This document shows, one piece after another, positions 26,004 through 34,820 of a stretch of DNA of 64,000 nucleotides. Each line of letters starts with the position of its first letter. The stretch's first letter is position 1. The notes under the pieces are model-generated. The model was not told where the DNA came from and searched no databases. It was given only the letters and a program-made list of their open reading frames with translations. The position numbers and the translations under genes are program-made. The stretch lies in contig NZ_LT707064.1 in the NCBI RefSeq assembly GCF_900156465.1, positions 2,822,501 to 2,886,500 on the forward strand. Direction: 5' to 3'. The stretch comes from Pseudomonas sp. 7SR1. Its GTDB lineage: Bacteria; Pseudomonadota; Gammaproteobacteria; Pseudomonadales; Pseudomonadaceae.

Positions 26004-29000
26004 TCAGGCCCCGGGATCCGTATCGTTGTAGTCATGGTCGCATTGATACCAGGGATGATAGACATGCCAGGCCTCGTGTCCCTTGGCATTGATGACCTTG
26101 ACCAGGCGTCCCGGCGGGTCGTAGAACTGCTGGTCGTGGTAGCCGTGGGCACGCAGCGAGGCGTCGTTGATGTAGCGCCAGGCATCGGCGAAATAAGGGC
26201 GATAGACTCGGGTGACCAGCCCTTTGTTGTCGTACTCGACACGCTGGCTCACGCGCCAGCGTTGTTCGGCCAGGTGTTGCAGCGGCTGCCCGTTTTCCAG
26301 CACCAGCGAACCGTCCTCGGCCACGGCGTAGGCCTGGCCGGCCTCGACCCGTTGCTTGGTTTGCAGGGCGCGACCGAAACCGTCGACGGCGCTGACGGCG
26401 ATGCGGACCTGCCGTAACGGATCGTCCGGGTAGCGATCGGCGCTCAGCACCACGCTGTGGGCCGGTTCCCGGGGTGCGGCATTGACCAGCACCCAAAGCA
26501 GTTCCTCGGCGGCGCTGCGTTGTTTCAGTTGCGCCAGGCGGGTTCGGCCTGAGGCACGGACATGGCCATCGGGCAGCATGTAACGCTCGCGGATCCACTC
26601 GTCGCGCTGCGTCGAGAGCACCAGCGTGACGTCGAGCGAGCCCATCCAGCTGAGCGCGTCGGTGCGCACCGCGCTGGCGATATTGCCCAGGGTTTCTTCC
26701 GGATAGGCGATGGCATGACCCGGCGTCAGGTCCTCGGGCGGACGGTAACGGGCGATGTCATCGAAGCCGGCCGGAACGCCGTTTTCGGTGCCATGGAAGG
26801 TGATCCCCAATGGCACCCCGCCGGGGCCATACAAGGCTTGCTGGATGTTGTCGTTGGCATCGACGATCTGCTGCGGCAACAGCGAGTGGTAATCGTATCG
26901 GACACGGGTCTTGCAGCCGTCCGGCAGGGTTATGGCGATGCTCATCAGGTGGTAAGGGTCATATTCGACCGTCGTGATGCCATGGCTTTGGGTCTCTTGC
27001 AGGGCACTGACCTGGAAAAACCCCTCCAGAGGCTGGTAGATGGCAAAGCCGAGCTTTTTCGACCAGAGGTTTTCAGCCATGTCCTCGTCGGGATCTTCCG
27101 GCAGGAACAGTTTCATGGGCTCGTAGCCTATGGTTTCCAGTTCCTCGCGAATATCGAAAGGGGGCGGCACGGTGTCGTAGGCGTCCAGAGCCTGTTTGTC
27201 GAATTCAGCCACTTCCAGAGGGCCACGCAGGGCTTGGAAGGCGATGTCATCGTGCTCGTCCAGCAGGTAATTCTGTTCCTGCAGTGCGATCAGTTGCCGG
27301 GCGGCGACCCAGGGCGCGGAATCCTGGTGTTCGAGGAACGTTTCGTAGCTGATCTGCCTGGGGTTGAGTCCCTGGGGCAGTTCGCCTTTTGGACGTTGCA
27401 ACCCGTTGGCCCTGGAGCGCCATGGCAGGCCCAGACGCTGGCGCAGCCCGGTGTCATCGATCAGGTGCAGGTGCTCGGCCCGTTTCTCGATGATATGGAA
27501 CAGCTGCTGCTGCTCGTCATGGGCATCGCGCCACCAGGTGTTTTCCAGTTCGTCTTCGAAGGGCGGTGAGTCCAGGGCGGTGAGACGACGGGCATAGTGA
27601 ACGGCGAACCCGTGGATGAGCTGGCCGAAGAGGTTCCATTTCAAGTTGATGTCGTGCCGCACTTGCGGATCGTGGGGGAAACCGTCGTATTGATGGGTGA
27701 GGGTCTCCAGCTCCAGCACCAGCAGGCTTTTCTGATGGGCGTGGGGATGGCGCAGCAGGTAGCGCTGTTGCGTCACGGTATAGGGCCTGGGGAGGCCGTC
27801 CGGATCGACGGGATGGGTTTCACTGCGCAGGACGTAGCCGCCCAAGGCATAGGCCATTTCCCGAGCGGTGTCCGGGTCGGGAACGATGATCTCGTTGGCC
27901 TCGTCGCTTTCATGGAAGCGGGCCAGCAGCGTCGGCCCCAATGGCACCGCGTCGGCGTCGCCTGCGAAACAGTCCCTCAGGGGCTGGTCGACGGTGCGAC
28001 CGGTGTGGAACCAGGTCTTGACCAGTACCGGTGCGGTGAAGCCCTCTTGCGCCTCGTCTTCGCAGACTTCGCTGTCGAGCTGGTACAACCGGCCGAAACC
28101 ACGCAACTCACGGTGACGGCTGTCGTAGTCGCCTTCGAAATAAGTGAAGCGTTGGGTCAGGCAATTGCCGGTGATCTCGTCCCGCTGCTGTTGACGCGCC
28201 ACCAGCAGCAGGGCCAGCGGCAGATAGCACACGGGGAGTTTGTCCTGGGCCACGTGCTGCTGCTTTTCATCCAGCCAGTATTGGGCGCTGCTGCGGTAGG
28301 CGAGGCGGGTGCTGCAGCCCATGTTGTTGTTCGTGCCCTCCAGCAGATAGGGGCGGGCCGTGACGAAATCATAGCGCCAGTGTCGGGGCTTGCCGATATC
28401 GGTCATGTGGGGCGTGCTGAGGATCAGGCTGGCGCAACCCAGGCCCTGCAGGTCGGCCAGGGTGACCTGGCACAGATTGTCGTACCGCACACCGGTGGGC
28501 CAGGGCACCCGGACCGGTGTCTGCTCGAGGCCATTGCCGCCGCGGTTGAGGTAGATGTCGAAGCCGTCGCTGTCGAGGTAGATCAGCGCGGGGGCGCCGG
28601 AGCCGTCCAGGTCGGCGATCCGTACCCGGTCGGCGTCGAACTCACCATAATGAAAGGGCAGGGCGCTCATGACGAATCCTTCGCCGAAACGCCCGTGCCC
28701 CAGGTTCGGCCAGCACTTGATCTCATCGAAGCGGATGCGACACAGCTCAGTGCTGTCGCTGCCCAGCAGGTTGCCGAACAACACCAGCTCGCTGCGTACG
28801 TTGCTGAACAGGGGCAATTCGCTGTCCGGTTCGTGGGGCACATTCACGCCAGGGGCGAATCCTTGTTCGCGCAGGTTGGCATACAGCCGCACGCTTTTGG
28901 GCCCGATCATGGCCAGGGAACGCAAGCCGTCGCCGACAAGGTCACCCAGTTGCGCGGCCGGGTGCAGGAATTCGGTCGGCAAGCGCTGCAAGCTCTGGAA

Positions 29001-30458
29001 ACCTGACCAGCTGCGGTCCGGGTTGAGGGTGTAGAAGCCGTTCATGCCGGGCTGGGCGATGACCCAGTTGAGTCGGCCACTGCCGGTCAGGTCGGTCAAC
29101 ACTTGCAGTACCGCCGGGTTGTCGCTGGCGACCGGCAGGCTCTCCAGGCGTGACCACGGGCCGTAGGCGATCGTGTCGCCACCGGCCTCGGCGCGCTCGG
29201 GTTCGCGGTAATACCAGCCGTCGGTGTACCGGCAGAGGAAACCCGGGACACCCTCGCCGTAGAGGTCGACGCATTGATAATGCCGACCGTCCTCGATGGC
29301 CGGCATCGTCTCGAACTCGAGGAAGGTTTCGGGGGTGAGGTTGAGCTCGAAACCGCTGTATTGCAGTTCCACGGGCGGCCGGTATTCGACCCGACCCTGG
29401 GCGTCCCAGGCCTGGTAATGGGCGGCGGTCAGCAGACTGTAGCCCAGTGCCGTCGAGGTGTATTCCAGCAGCAGTCGTTGTACCAGGGCGGGCTCGGTGC
29501 CGGTCTCGATGGGAAAGTGATGGAACATCAGGACTTGATGGCACAGGCGCCGCGTGCCGACTTCGAACCCGTACCGGTATGCGTGGATCGGGTCGCTGCG
29601 CAGGTGCCACGGTGCCTCTTCCTCGGTCAGCCAGGAAGGTTTCTGCGCAAGGTCGAGGGTGCGCTGGCCGTAGTCCAGGAGCAGGTGGAAATGCCAGTCC
29701 CGGTCTGCCGGGTCTTGGTCTTCGAAACAGTAAAAGGTTTCACTGGCCGTGGCGTTGCCGTAGCACACCCGGCGCAGGTAACGCTGGGTGCGATAGTCGT
29801 GGGGGCCGTCGAACGGGCCGGGATCGGCCGCGTATTCATAATAGATGTGCTCGCCCGAGGGGCTGACCTCCTCCAGCAGCAGCCATTCGGCGATGCGTAT
29901 CGGCGCGGGAGGATCTGCCTCGGGGTCGATGGGTTCGGCGATGTGCGAGGCTTCAGTGCTGCCGTAGCAATACAGGTGGCCGTTGCTGCCCTGGACACGC
30001 CAGAACGGCGCGCCGCCATCCGTGGGCGTCCAGAGTTCGTAGACGTCGAAGGCGCTTTCGACCCTGGGGTAATACCGCACCACCGCGCAGGTAGTGCCGC
30101 CGGGGCCTGCCTGGGGTCGAATGATCGGCGGCTCCAGTAATTCGGGCCAACGCTCGACGCCGTCGGCATCGATCATCACATCGTCGTCGGCATAGTGCGG
30201 AACGCCCTCGCTGCTCCGGCGGGCGATGCTGGGAATGGGTAGCCGCATGCCGATACCAAAAGTGCCATTGCCGCCCTGGCTGCCATAGAGCAGTGCCAGC
30301 GCGGGGGTCAGGTGACGGGCTCCGGACAAGGGTAATGGTAACTCGAACGAGGCGGCTCCCCGGGTGCCGACAGGGCCGATCCGGTTGCCGATCGTGGCAA
30401 TGGATGCACTGCTGGAGAGGGTGGGGGGCACAATCTGGAGGGGCGTCTGTTCTGCCAT
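26004..30458 (-). CDS. TcB component of Tc toxin (TcaC/TcdB-like)
   Basis: 1484-aa B subunit that binds TcA through a beta-propeller and forms the cocoon with TccC. N-terminal SpvB-like domain (residues about 20-330, TRGAASFELPLPLSGARHLTPALALLYGSQGGNGTFGIGMRLPIPSIARRSSEGVPHYADDD), middle FG-GAP/propeller region (VDLYGEGVPGFLCRY..., IADLDGSGAPALIYLDSDGFDIYLNRGGN), C-terminal RHS segments. I chose ATG 30458: the frame runs to 30641, but that ATG lies in the U-tract of the fumA terminator, while 30458 gives 1484 residues, about the length of TcaC/TcdB1, and leaves a lux-box-like site at the right distance upstream. Confidence 0.92.
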   Translation of the reverse strand: MAEQTPLQIVPPTLSSSASIATIGNRIGPVGTRGAASFELPLPLSGARHLTPALALLYGSQGGNGTFGIGMRLPIPSIARRSSEGVPHYADDDVMIDADGVERWPELLEPPIIRPQAGPGGTTCAVVRYYPRVESAFDVYELWTPTDGGAPFWRVQGSNGHLYCYGSTEASHIAEPIDPEADPPAPIRIAEWLLLEEVSPSGEHIYYEYAADPGPFDGPHDYRTQRYLRRVCYGNATASETFYCFEDQDPADRDWHFHLLLDYGQRTLDLAQKPSWLTEEEAPWHLRSDPIHAYRYGFEVGTRRLCHQVLMFHHFPIETGTEPALVQRLLLEYTSTALGYSLLTAAHYQAWDAQGRVEYRPPVELQYSGFELNLTPETFLEFETMPAIEDGRHYQCVDLYGEGVPGFLCRYTDGWYYREPERAEAGGDTIAYGPWSRLESLPVASDNPAVLQVLTDLTGSGRLNWVIAQPGMNGFYTLNPDRSWSGFQSLQRLPTEFLHPAAQLGDLVGDGLRSLAMIGPKSVRLYANLREQGFAPGVNVPHEPDSELPLFSNVRSELVLFGNLLGSDSTELCRIRFDEIKCWPNLGHGRFGEGFVMSALPFHYGEFDADRVRIADLDGSGAPALIYLDSDGFDIYLNRGGNGLEQTPVRVPWPTGVRYDNLCQVTLADLQGLGCASLILSTPHMTDIGKPRHWRYDFVTARPYLLEGTNNNMGCSTRLAYRSSAQYWLDEKQQHVAQDKLPVCYLPLALLLVARQQQRDEITGNCLTQRFTYFEGDYDSRHRELRGFGRLYQLDSEVCEDEAQEGFTAPVLVKTWFHTGRTVDQPLRDCFAGDADAVPLGPTLLARFHESDEANEIIVPDPDTAREMAYALGGYVLRSETHPVDPDGLPRPYTVTQQRYLLRHPHAHQKSLLVLELETLTHQYDGFPHDPQVRHDINLKWNLFGQLIHGFAVHYARRLTALDSPPFEDELENTWWRDAHDEQQQLFHIIEKRAEHLHLIDDTGLRQRLGLPWRSRANGLQRPKGELPQGLNPRQISYETFLEHQDSAPWVAARQLIALQEQNYLLDEHDDIAFQALRGPLEVAEFDKQALDAYDTVPPPFDIREELETIGYEPMKLFLPEDPDEDMAENLWSKKLGFAIYQPLEGFFQVSALQETQSHGITTVEYDPYHLMSIAITLPDGCKTRVRYDYHSLLPQQIVDANDNIQQALYGPGGVPLGITFHGTENGVPAGFDDIARYRPPEDLTPGHAIAYPEETLGNIASAVRTDALSWMGSLDVTLVLSTQRDEWIRERYMLPDGHVRASGRTRLAQLKQRSAAEELLWVLVNAAPREPAHSVVLSADRYPDDPLRQVRIAVSAVDGFGRALQTKQRVEAGQAYAVAEDGSLVLENGQPLQHLAEQRWRVSQRVEYDNKGLVTRVYRPYFADAWRYINDASLRAHGYHDQQFYDPPGRLVKVINAKGHEAWHVYHPWYQCDHDYNDTDPGA

Positions 30459-30533
30459 CGTGATCATCTCGTTCGGCAACGCCAGGGCCATACCCGGCAA
30501 AACATGAGGATGCCAAGAGATGGGCGATGGGTA

Positions 30534-30553
30534 ACCTGTCAGATCCGACAGGT
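30534..30553 (-). promoter_or_regulatory. LuxR-type (lux-box-like) operator upstream of tcB-tccC
   Basis: ACCTGTCAGATCCGACAGGT, a 20-bp dyad with perfect 7-base arms around a 6-base centre. It agrees at 16 of 20 positions with the Vibrio fischeri lux box (ACCTGTAGGATCGTACAGGT) as I recall it and has the CTG..N..CAG layout of las/lux boxes. It lies 75-95 bases upstream of the chosen tcB start; activation from about -42 would place the transcription start near 30500 and a leader of about 40 bases. Confidence 0.72.
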
Positions 30554-30640
30554 GCGCAAGCAGGTCGATAAGTGGTAGGTACCCGGACAGGGACACCGTT
30601 GCCCCGGGTGAAAAGCGCTGTGCGGCAGTTTCGGCGGACA

Positions 30641-30680
30641 TGAAAAAAGGCCGGCAGGTGAGCCACCTGCCGGCCTTTTC
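30641..30680 (-). terminator. Terminator of fumA
   Basis: Perfect 12-bp stem GGCCGGCAGGTG / CACCTGCCGGCC with a 3-base loop (30649-30675). On the minus strand a run of six T follows. The plus strand also has TTTT, so it may work in both directions. Confidence 0.9.
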
Positions 30681-30695
30681 GGGTTCGACGTACGG

Positions 30696-32219
30696 TTATT
30701 GCACTTCGATCGCCAGGTTTTCGCTGATCTTCTTCTGCCAGATCGCCGGGCCGGTGATGTGCACCGACTCGCCTTTGCTGTCGACCGCCACGGTCACCGG
30801 CATGTCCTTGACCTCGAACTCGTAGATCGCTTCCATGCCCAGTTCGGCGAATGCCAGGACCTTGGATTTGCGAATCGCCTGAGCCACCAGGTAAGCGGCG
30901 CCACCGACGGCCATCAGGTAGACGGCCTTGTTGTCCTTGATCGCTTCGATTGCGGTCGGGCCGCGCTCGGATTTGCCGATCATGCCCAGCAGGCCGGTCT
31001 GTTCCAGGATCTGGCGGGTGAACTTGTCCATCCGCGTGGCGGTGGTCGGACCGGCCGGGCCCACGACTTCGTCACCGACCGGATCGACCGGGCCGACGTA
31101 GTAGATGAAGCGGCCCTTGAGGTCCACCGGCAAGGTTTCACCCTTGTTCAGCATCTCGACCATGCGCTTGTGCGCCGCGTCACGGCCGGTAAGCATCTTG
31201 CCGTTGAGCAACACGGTTTCGCCCGGCTTCCAGCTCTGGACTTCTTCCGGGGTCAGGGTATCGAGGTTCACGCGACGGGCCGACGGGCCGGCTTCCCAGA
31301 CGATTTCCGGATAGGCGTCCAGGGGTGGCGCTTCCAGGGAGGCCGGGCCGGTGCCGTCCAGCACGAAATGGGCGTGACGGGTGGCGGCGCAGTTGGGGAT
31401 CATGCACACCGGCAGGGAGGCGGCGTGGGTCGGGTAGTCCATGATCTTCACGTCGAGCACGGTGGTCAGGCCACCCAGGCCCTGGGCACCGATGCCCAGC
31501 TGGTTGACCTTCTCGAACAGCTCCAGGCGCATCTCTTCGATACGGTTCCGGGGGCCGCGTGCCTTCAGTTCATGGATGTCGATGGACTCCATCAACACTT
31601 CCTTGGCCATGACGGCGGCCTTCTCGGCGGTGCCGCCGATACCGATGCCGAGCATGCCCGGTGGACACCAGCCGGCACCCATGGTCGGCACGGTCTTGAG
31701 TACCCAGTCGACGATGGAGTCGGACGGGTTGAGCATCGCCATCTTCGACTTGTTCTCGGAACCGCCGCCCTTGGCCGCCACGTCCACTTCCACGGTGTTG
31801 CCCGGGACGATGGAGTAGTGGATGACCGCCGGGGTGTTGTCCTTGGTGTTCTTGCGCGCGCCCGCCGGGTCGGCGAGGATCGATGCACGCAGCACGTTCT
31901 CCGGCAGGTTGTAGGCGCGACGCACGCCCTCGTTGATCATGTCGTCCAGGCTCATGGTCGCGCCATCCCAACGCACGTCCATGCCCACGCGCACGAACAC
32001 GGTCACGATGCCGGTGTCCTGGCAGATCGGCCGATGACCGGTGGCGCACATGCGCGAGTTGATCAGGATCTGCGCCATGGAATCACGGGCCGCCGGCGAT
32101 TCTTCGCGCAGGTAGGCCTCGTGCATCGCCTGGATGAAATCCACGGGGTGGTAATAGGAAATGAACTGCAGGGCGTCGGCAACGCTCTGAATCAGGTCGT
32201 CTTGCTTGATCACGGTCAT
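30696..32219 (-). CDS. fumA: Class I (iron-sulfur) fumarate hydratase
   Basis: 507-aa TCA-cycle enzyme interconverting fumarate and malate, cytoplasmic, with an oxygen-sensitive 4Fe-4S cluster. Cluster and active-site Cys are visible in RPICQDTGIVTVFV, GAGWCPPGMLGIGIGG and MIPNCAATRHAHF. C-terminal beta domain carries GPAGPTTATRMDKF. Start at ATG 32219 with GAGAGGAG upstream, not the open frame from 32249; this gives the standard pseudomonad length. Neighbours (GGDEF protein, ferredoxin reductase, pyruvate kinase) match PAO1 PA4333-PA4329 in order. Confidence 0.95.
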   Translation of the reverse strand: MTVIKQDDLIQSVADALQFISYYHPVDFIQAMHEAYLREESPAARDSMAQILINSRMCATGHRPICQDTGIVTVFVRVGMDVRWDGATMSLDDMINEGVRRAYNLPENVLRASILADPAGARKNTKDNTPAVIHYSIVPGNTVEVDVAAKGGGSENKSKMAMLNPSDSIVDWVLKTVPTMGAGWCPPGMLGIGIGGTAEKAAVMAKEVLMESIDIHELKARGPRNRIEEMRLELFEKVNQLGIGAQGLGGLTTVLDVKIMDYPTHAASLPVCMIPNCAATRHAHFVLDGTGPASLEAPPLDAYPEIVWEAGPSARRVNLDTLTPEEVQSWKPGETVLLNGKMLTGRDAAHKRMVEMLNKGETLPVDLKGRFIYYVGPVDPVGDEVVGPAGPTTATRMDKFTRQILEQTGLLGMIGKSERGPTAIEAIKDNKAVYLMAVGGAAYLVAQAIRKSKVLAFAELGMEAIYEFEVKDMPVTVAVDSKGESVHITGPAIWQKKISENLAIEVQ

Positions 32220-32693
32220 GAGTCGCGCTCCTCTCAAAGACGGGAACATTCAATAAGGTGTCGCTCGTTTGGGTGCATCGGTCGACGAACGGCACCTCTT
32301 AAGACACGCCGGGCATGCTGGCGCGACGCTAAAAAGGCGCGGCAGTATATCGCAGGCGGGCATCCTGTGGGAGCGAGCTGCTTTTGGGCGAGGGGATTTA
32401 TCCCCTCTGGGCTGCGCAGCATCCCCATAACCAGACAATTCGGTGTATCAGGCTGATCTCGTTCGAGCTTTTTGGGGCTGCTGCGCAGCCCTGCGGGGAT
32501 AAAATCCCTCCGCACAGGGAACCATATCCATGGCCCAAACCGGGGTCCGCCCGCATCGAATAATGCGTCAATCTGGGCCATTGCTTTGACGCCATTTTTC
32601 TGCTCCAGAATTGAATGGTCATTTGCCCTGCACGCCACTAAAGTGGCGTCTGGCCTGTAGTGTAGGACTGATTTTTCAGTCTCATTTCCAACG
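32220..32693. other. fumA - GGDEF spacer containing a composite inverted-repeat element
   Basis: 474 bases without a gene. It holds the fumA promoter end and a repeat element at about 32386-32517, described separately. An antisense open frame across 32234-32638 has no family features and runs through the repeat, so it is not called. The GGDEF gene has no strong ribosome site at its GTG start. Confidence 0.55.
32386..32517. repeat. REP-like composite element with inverted arms (copy 1)
   Basis: Outer motif GCGAGGGGATTTATCCCCTC, then GGGCTGCGCAGCATCCCC (32409-32426), inverted as GGGGCTGCTGCGCAGCCC (32474-32491) and finally a degraded GGGGATAAAATCCCTC. The same architecture recurs at 55005-55109, so this is a dispersed family in this genome. 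Confidence 0.7.
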
Positions 32694-33812
32694 GTGAGTC
32701 AACGATTGACCCATAACGCCATTCAACGTCTCCTGCTCAAACGCTTCGCCCTGGCGGCCGCAACCTACGCGCTGGCACTGGTGTTGTTGTGGCTGGCATA
32801 TTTCAGTGGTCATTACCAAGACTCGTTGCGCGATGTGATCATCGGCAGTGGGTTGGTGGTGTTGTGCCAGGGGGCTCTGTTCGTCCTGTTTGTCACGGAT
32901 CGCAACCTGCGTTTCGCCGACCCAAGCCTCACCGAGGCGCAGGTCCTGATCGGCCTGGGCTGGCAGACCTGGATGATGATGCACCTGGACCAGGCCCGGG
33001 GCGTGTTCCTGGTGTTCTACGTGCTGATCCTGCTGTTCGGGCTGTTTCACTTGTCCCGACGGGCTTTCGTGCGTTGCGCGACGCTGGTCTTCATCAGTTT
33101 CACCGGCATTACCCTGTGGGATGCCTACTTCTTCCGGTTGCCCGACCCGACCCTGGCCGGGTTGCAGGTGTGCGTGCTGTTTATTGTGCTGGTGTGGCTG
33201 GTGTTGTACGCCCGATATGTCCAGACCTCGCGCCAACGCATGCGCCAGCGACGCTTTGCCTTGCAGGCGCACCAGGACACCCTGCGCGGGATGATGCGCC
33301 AGCTCGAAGACCTGGTGGCCACCGACGAGTTGACCGGGCTGTTCAACCGCCGGCACTTCCTGCGCCTGGCCACTCGTGAACTCAACTCCCTCAGGCCAGG
33401 TGTCGCCCATGGCCTGGCCTTGATCGACCTGGACCATTTCAAACGCATCAACGACCTGCATGGCCATGCCGCGGGCGATCAGGTGCTCCAGGCATTCGCC
33501 GGCGTCGCCACGGCCTGCCTGCGCGAAGGTGACGTGCTGGCCCGCTATGGCGGTGAAGAGTTCGTGATGCTGCTGCCTGCCTGTGATCCCGCGCGCCTGA
33601 CTGCCTGCTGCGAACGACTGCGGCGAGCGTTCAGCGAAGTCGAGTTGAGCGGTTTGCGACTGGGGACCCTCAGCCTGTCGGTGGGCATGACCCTGCTGGA
33701 AATCGACGACGACCTGGACGGCGCCTTGCAGCGCGCCGACCAGGCCTTGTACCGTGCCAAGCGCGACGGGCGAAACCGATGCGCGGCGGCCTGGGAGAAT
33801 GTCGATGCCTGA
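32694..33812 (+). CDS. Membrane-bound diguanylate cyclase (SadC-position homologue)
   Basis: 372-aa enzyme that makes cyclic di-GMP from two GTP. Residues about 15-180 form five or six hydrophobic segments (MASE-like), then a linker and a C-terminal GGDEF domain (about 205-365) with DELTGLFNRRHF, DLDHFKRINDLHGHAAGDQVL and the active-site loop RYGGEEF. An allosteric I-site R-E-G-D lies five residues before the loop, so product inhibition is expected. Position beside fumA and the ferredoxin reductase is that of P. aeruginosa SadC (PA4332), but this protein is clearly shorter than I recall for SadC. GTG start. Confidence 0.88.
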   Translation: MSQRLTHNAIQRLLLKRFALAAATYALALVLLWLAYFSGHYQDSLRDVIIGSGLVVLCQGALFVLFVTDRNLRFADPSLTEAQVLIGLGWQTWMMMHLDQARGVFLVFYVLILLFGLFHLSRRAFVRCATLVFISFTGITLWDAYFFRLPDPTLAGLQVCVLFIVLVWLVLYARYVQTSRQRMRQRRFALQAHQDTLRGMMRQLEDLVATDELTGLFNRRHFLRLATRELNSLRPGVAHGLALIDLDHFKRINDLHGHAAGDQVLQAFAGVATACLREGDVLARYGGEEFVMLLPACDPARLTACCERLRRAFSEVELSGLRLGTLSLSVGMTLLEIDDDLDGALQRADQALYRAKRDGRNRCAAAWENVDA

Positions 33813-34740
33813 ATTGACGGTTGCCGGCCGACACTGGACGGTGGCGGCGGGAAGCAACCTGCTGGACGCGTTGAATCAGTCCGGCGTGGCCGTGCCCTAC
33901 AGTTGCCGCGCCGGCAGTTGCCATGCGTGCCTGGTGCAATGTGTGGACGGCGACGTGCGCGACAGCCGGCCCGATGCCTTGAGCCCGACGCAGCGCGACC
34001 AGGGCTGGCGCCTGGCATGTCAATGCCAGGTGGTGCAGGACGTGCAGATCCACGCCTTCGATCCGCATCGCGACGGTCAGGCTGCCCGGGTGGCGGCGGT
34101 GGATTGGCTGGGGGCCGACGTGCTGCGCATCCGTATCACGCCTGAGCGGGCGCTGCGTTATCAGGCCGGCCAGCACATGGTGCTGTGGCTCGGTGACATA
34201 GCCCGGCCTTATTCCCTGGCGAGCCTGCCCGGCGAAGACCGCTTCCTGGAGTTTCACCTCGACTGTCGCCAGCCCGGTCAGTTCGTCGATGCGGCCCGAT
34301 CCATGACGGCTGGCGACCCCATCCGCCTCGGTGAACTGCGCGGTGGTGCCCTGCATTACGACCCCGAGTGGCGCGACAAACCGCTGTGGCTGCTGGCCGC
34401 TGGCACCGGGCTGGCACCGCTGTTCGGCATCCTGCGCGAGGCCCTGCGCCAGCAACATCGAGGCAGCATCCACCTCATCCATGTGGCCCATGACGCTGGC
34501 GGTCATTATCTGGACAAACCCCTGGCCGCGCTGGCGGCCAAGCACCCGAACCTCACGGTGGAGCTGCTGGCCTCGTCCGACGCCCCCGCGGCGCTGGCGC
34601 GGCTGCGGCTGCCCTCGCGGCAGACCCAGGCCCTGGCCTGTGGTCATCCCGAGCGGGTCGAGGCCTTCGCCAAGCGCTTGTACCTGGCGGGGTTGCCGCG
34701 TAATCAACTGCTGGTGGATGTGTTCCTTCCCCGGGCTTGA
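33805..34740 (+). CDS. 2Fe-2S ferredoxin / ferredoxin-NAD(P)+ reductase-like oxidoreductase
   Basis: 311-aa electron-transfer protein. An N-terminal plant-type ferredoxin domain (about 1-85) has C-RAGS-C-HA-C and a distant Cys in RLACQCQ, the full 2Fe-2S ligand set; then an FAD-binding domain (about 90-190; RPYSLASLPGEDRFLEFHL) and a NAD(P) domain with LLAAGTGLAPLFGILREAL. The electron acceptor is unknown; the arrangement is as in ring-hydroxylating dioxygenase reductases. It overlaps the GGDEF gene by 8 bases. Start at 33805, where GGGAG is 7 bases upstream; an ATG six bases earlier sits too close. Confidence 0.88.
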   Translation: MPELTVAGRHWTVAAGSNLLDALNQSGVAVPYSCRAGSCHACLVQCVDGDVRDSRPDALSPTQRDQGWRLACQCQVVQDVQIHAFDPHRDGQAARVAAVDWLGADVLRIRITPERALRYQAGQHMVLWLGDIARPYSLASLPGEDRFLEFHLDCRQPGQFVDAARSMTAGDPIRLGELRGGALHYDPEWRDKPLWLLAAGTGLAPLFGILREALRQQHRGSIHLIHVAHDAGGHYLDKPLAALAAKHPNLTVELLASSDAPAALARLRLPSRQTQALACGHPERVEAFAKRLYLAGLPRNQLLVDVFLPRA

Positions 34741-34771
34741 GTCTGTGCTCACCCACCTCCAGGCAGAAAGC

Positions 34772-34806
34772 AAAAAGCCCCGCCATTCACATGGCAGGGC
34801 TTTTTT
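34772..34806. terminator. Bidirectional terminator between the reductase gene and pykA
   Basis: AAAAA-GCCCCGCCAT-tcac-ATGGCAGGGC-TTTTTT: a 10-base stem with one mismatch, with A-run and T-run on either side, serving both converging genes. Confidence 0.9.
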
Positions 34807-34820
34807 CAGCGGCCGGTCAC

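Noticed and set aside
26562..29006. Long plus-strand frames opposite tcB (335 and 469 codons)
   Set aside because: Shadows of the minus-strand tcB gene; low-complexity composition without motifs.
30699..32456. 585-codon plus-strand frame opposite fumA
   Set aside because: Antisense to a confident fumarase with the family length; His/Asp/Gly-rich shadow.
32234..32638. 134-codon minus-strand frame between fumA and the GGDEF gene
   Set aside because: It runs through the composite repeat element and shows no recognisable protein signature.
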